From Rhodospirillales bacterium (GTDB lineage Bacteria; Pseudomonadota; Alphaproteobacteria; Rhodospirillales; UBA2165), in assembly GCA_013204125.1 (NCBI GenBank), contig JABMOP010000127.1:1-6695 (forward strand): 6,695 bases of DNA, written 5' to 3'. How positions within the stretch are numbered: position 1 is the first letter of the stretch; every line of letters begins with the position of its first letter. Positions 5,903 through 6,695 of this stretch are shown here, in pieces. The position numbers and the translations under genes are program-made. The notes below the pieces were generated by a model, which saw nothing but the letters and a program-made list of their open reading frames with translations, was not told where the DNA came from and did not search any database.

Positions 5903-6549
5903 TGAATGTCATTCTCCTCGGTCCACCAGGTGCGGGTAAGGGTACGCAAGCGGAGAAATTGGTTGAAACTTACGGCTTGGTTCAGTTATCAACTGGCGAA
6001 ATGCTGCGCGATGAAGTGAGATTGGGAAGCGAGATGGGCAAAAGGGCCAAAGAAATAATGGATGCGGGCAAACTTTTGCCTGATGATTTGGTCATATCGA
6101 TGATTTCAGGACGTATCGATCAAGCGGATGGAAACGGTATTATACTCGATGGGTTTCCAAGGACCAAAGCCCAGGCGGAAGCATTGGATAAAATGCTTGA
6201 GGAAAGAAATTTGAAGTTGGAACACGTTATCCAGTTGGATGTTGCCGAAGACGCCGTTGTCGAGCGTATTTCTGGGCGCTATTCTTGCGCCGAATGCGGG
6301 AGCGGCTACCATGACAGCCTTATCAAGCCCGAAGTTGAGGGGATCTGCGATAATTGTGGTTCAAAAAAGTTTTCAAGGCGCAGCGATGACAACCAGGATA
6401 CGGTTCGGTCACGCTTGGCGGCTTATAGAGAGCAAACTGCGCCAATTCTGCCATATTATGCTGCCGACGGCCGGCTTATCGTTGTTGATGGGATGGAAAA
6501 TGTTGAGAAAGTGTTTGAAAGTGTTCGGGCGGTGATTGACGGGGTTTAG
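5902..6549 (+). CDS. adk: Adenylate kinase, long form with tetracysteine LID
   Basis: Adenylate kinase catalyses ATP + AMP = 2 ADP in the cytoplasm. The 215-residue product has the P-loop GPPGAGKGTQ (7-16), the AMP-binding STGEMLRDE region (30-38) and the DGFPRT motif (83-88). The LID domain is about 122-161 and carries Cys129, Cys132, Cys149 and Cys152 in CxxC pairs, which by family knowledge bind a structural zinc ion. RRSDDN (159-164) and TVRSRLAAY (167-175) supply later catalytic arginines. The start is GTG, chosen because MNVILLGPPGAGKGTQ is the family N-terminus and no in-frame ATG precedes it. AAGGGA (5888-5893) lies 8 bases upstream, inside secY. The TAGTG overlap with secY suggests translational coupling. 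The secY-adk-rpsM order is typical of alphaproteobacteria. Confidence 0.99.
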   Translation: MNVILLGPPGAGKGTQAEKLVETYGLVQLSTGEMLRDEVRLGSEMGKRAKEIMDAGKLLPDDLVISMISGRIDQADGNGIILDGFPRTKAQAEALDKMLEERNLKLEHVIQLDVAEDAVVERISGRYSCAECGSGYHDSLIKPEVEGICDNCGSKKFSRRSDDNQDTVRSRLAAYREQTAPILPYYAADGRLIVVDGMENVEKVFESVRAVIDGV

Positions 6550-6553
6550 CGAG

Positions 6554-6581
6554 TTGACTTAAGGCATTTGTCGCCTATAAT
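6554..6581 (+). promoter_or_regulatory. Sigma70-type promoter in front of rpsM
   Basis: TTGACT (6554-6559, five of six consensus bases) and a perfect TATAAT (6576-6581) are separated by 16 bases. The -35 box begins 5 bases after the adk stop. Transcription would start near 6586-6588 and give a leader of about 60 bases before rpsM. The bases just after the -10 box, CGCCG, are GC-rich, which by established knowledge of stable-RNA and ribosomal-protein promoters favours ppGpp-dependent stringent control. This is inferred from sequence only. Confidence 0.75.
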
Positions 6582-6632
6582 CGCCGACTTCGGGCCCCCC
6601 GGCATCATTGTATGTATTCATAATTCAAAGTT

Positions 6633-6638
6633 AAGGAG
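6633..6638 (+). promoter_or_regulatory. Ribosome binding site of rpsM
   Basis: AAGGAG ends 8 bases before the TTG at 6647, the strongest and best-spaced site in the window after that of rpsH. It decides the start at TTG, since the upstream ATG at 6612 is in another frame. Confidence 0.85.
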
Positions 6639-6646
6639 TTCCAGCT

Positions 6647-6695
6647 TTGGCTCGTATTGCTGGCGTCAATATACCAACTCAGAAAAGAGTAGAAA
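6647..6695 (+). CDS. rpsM: 30S ribosomal protein S13, N-terminal part (3' end outside window)
   Basis: S13 is a small-subunit head protein that forms bridges to the large subunit and touches P-site tRNA. Sixteen codons are visible before the window ends, read as MARIAGVNIPTQKRVE, which matches the conserved S13 start MARIAGV-IP--K. The first codon is TTG, read as methionine at initiation. It is supported by the AAGGAG site and by exact agreement with the family N-terminus. The gene opens the alpha operon block and sits 97 bases after adk behind its own probable promoter. Confidence 0.95.
   Translation, partial: MARIAGVNIPTQKRVE

Noticed and set aside
6571..6585. Direct repeat TCGCC at 6571-6575 and 6581-6585 around the -10 box
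   Set aside because: Too short to call an operator, and easily explained by chance in this composition.
6591..6601. GGGCCCCCC run as a possible terminator after adk
   Set aside because: It lies downstream of the promoter -10 box, forms only a short weak stem, and no T-tract follows.

Overview
The window is a stretch of the conserved S10/spc/alpha ribosomal-protein gene cluster of a bacterium, all on the + strand and almost entirely coding. The order is rpsQ (3' end) - rplN - rplX - rplE - rpsN - rpsH - rplF - rplR - rpsE - rpmD - rplO - secY - adk - rpsM (5' end). The adenylate kinase gene fused onto the end of the spc operon between secY and rpsM, with no rpmJ or infA there, together with the sequence style of the proteins (for example the S5, L30, S8 and SecY motifs), points to an alphaproteobacterium. 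Base composition looks moderate, near half G+C by eye, so it is not one of the very GC-rich lineages. I cannot name the genus.

Layout: positions 3-107 hold the C-terminus of S17. From 144 to 4487 ten complete ribosomal protein genes follow with gaps of 0 to 38 bases, most with a recognisable Shine-Dalgarno sequence. A 74-base gap then leads to secY, the translocon channel, whose stop codon overlaps the GTG start of adk by one base. After adk comes the only sizeable non-coding stretch, 97 bases, which carries a near-consensus sigma70-type promoter and a strong Shine-Dalgarno sequence in front of rpsM, which appears to start with TTG.

The genes form one transcription unit supplying large and small ribosomal subunit proteins in coordinated amounts, the SecY channel for membrane insertion and export, and adenylate kinase for nucleotide balance. 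The promoter after adk probably adds transcription for the next block (rpsM and, by convention, rpsK, rpoA and rplQ, which lie outside the window).

I found no mobile element, CRISPR array, RNA gene or unfamiliar protein, and nothing that looks like an undescribed system. The points most worth a second look are modest: a long, charge-segregated C-terminal tail on L15, the rpsM promoter and TTG start, a competing out-of-frame ATG before rpsN, and small leader structures before secY and rplF.
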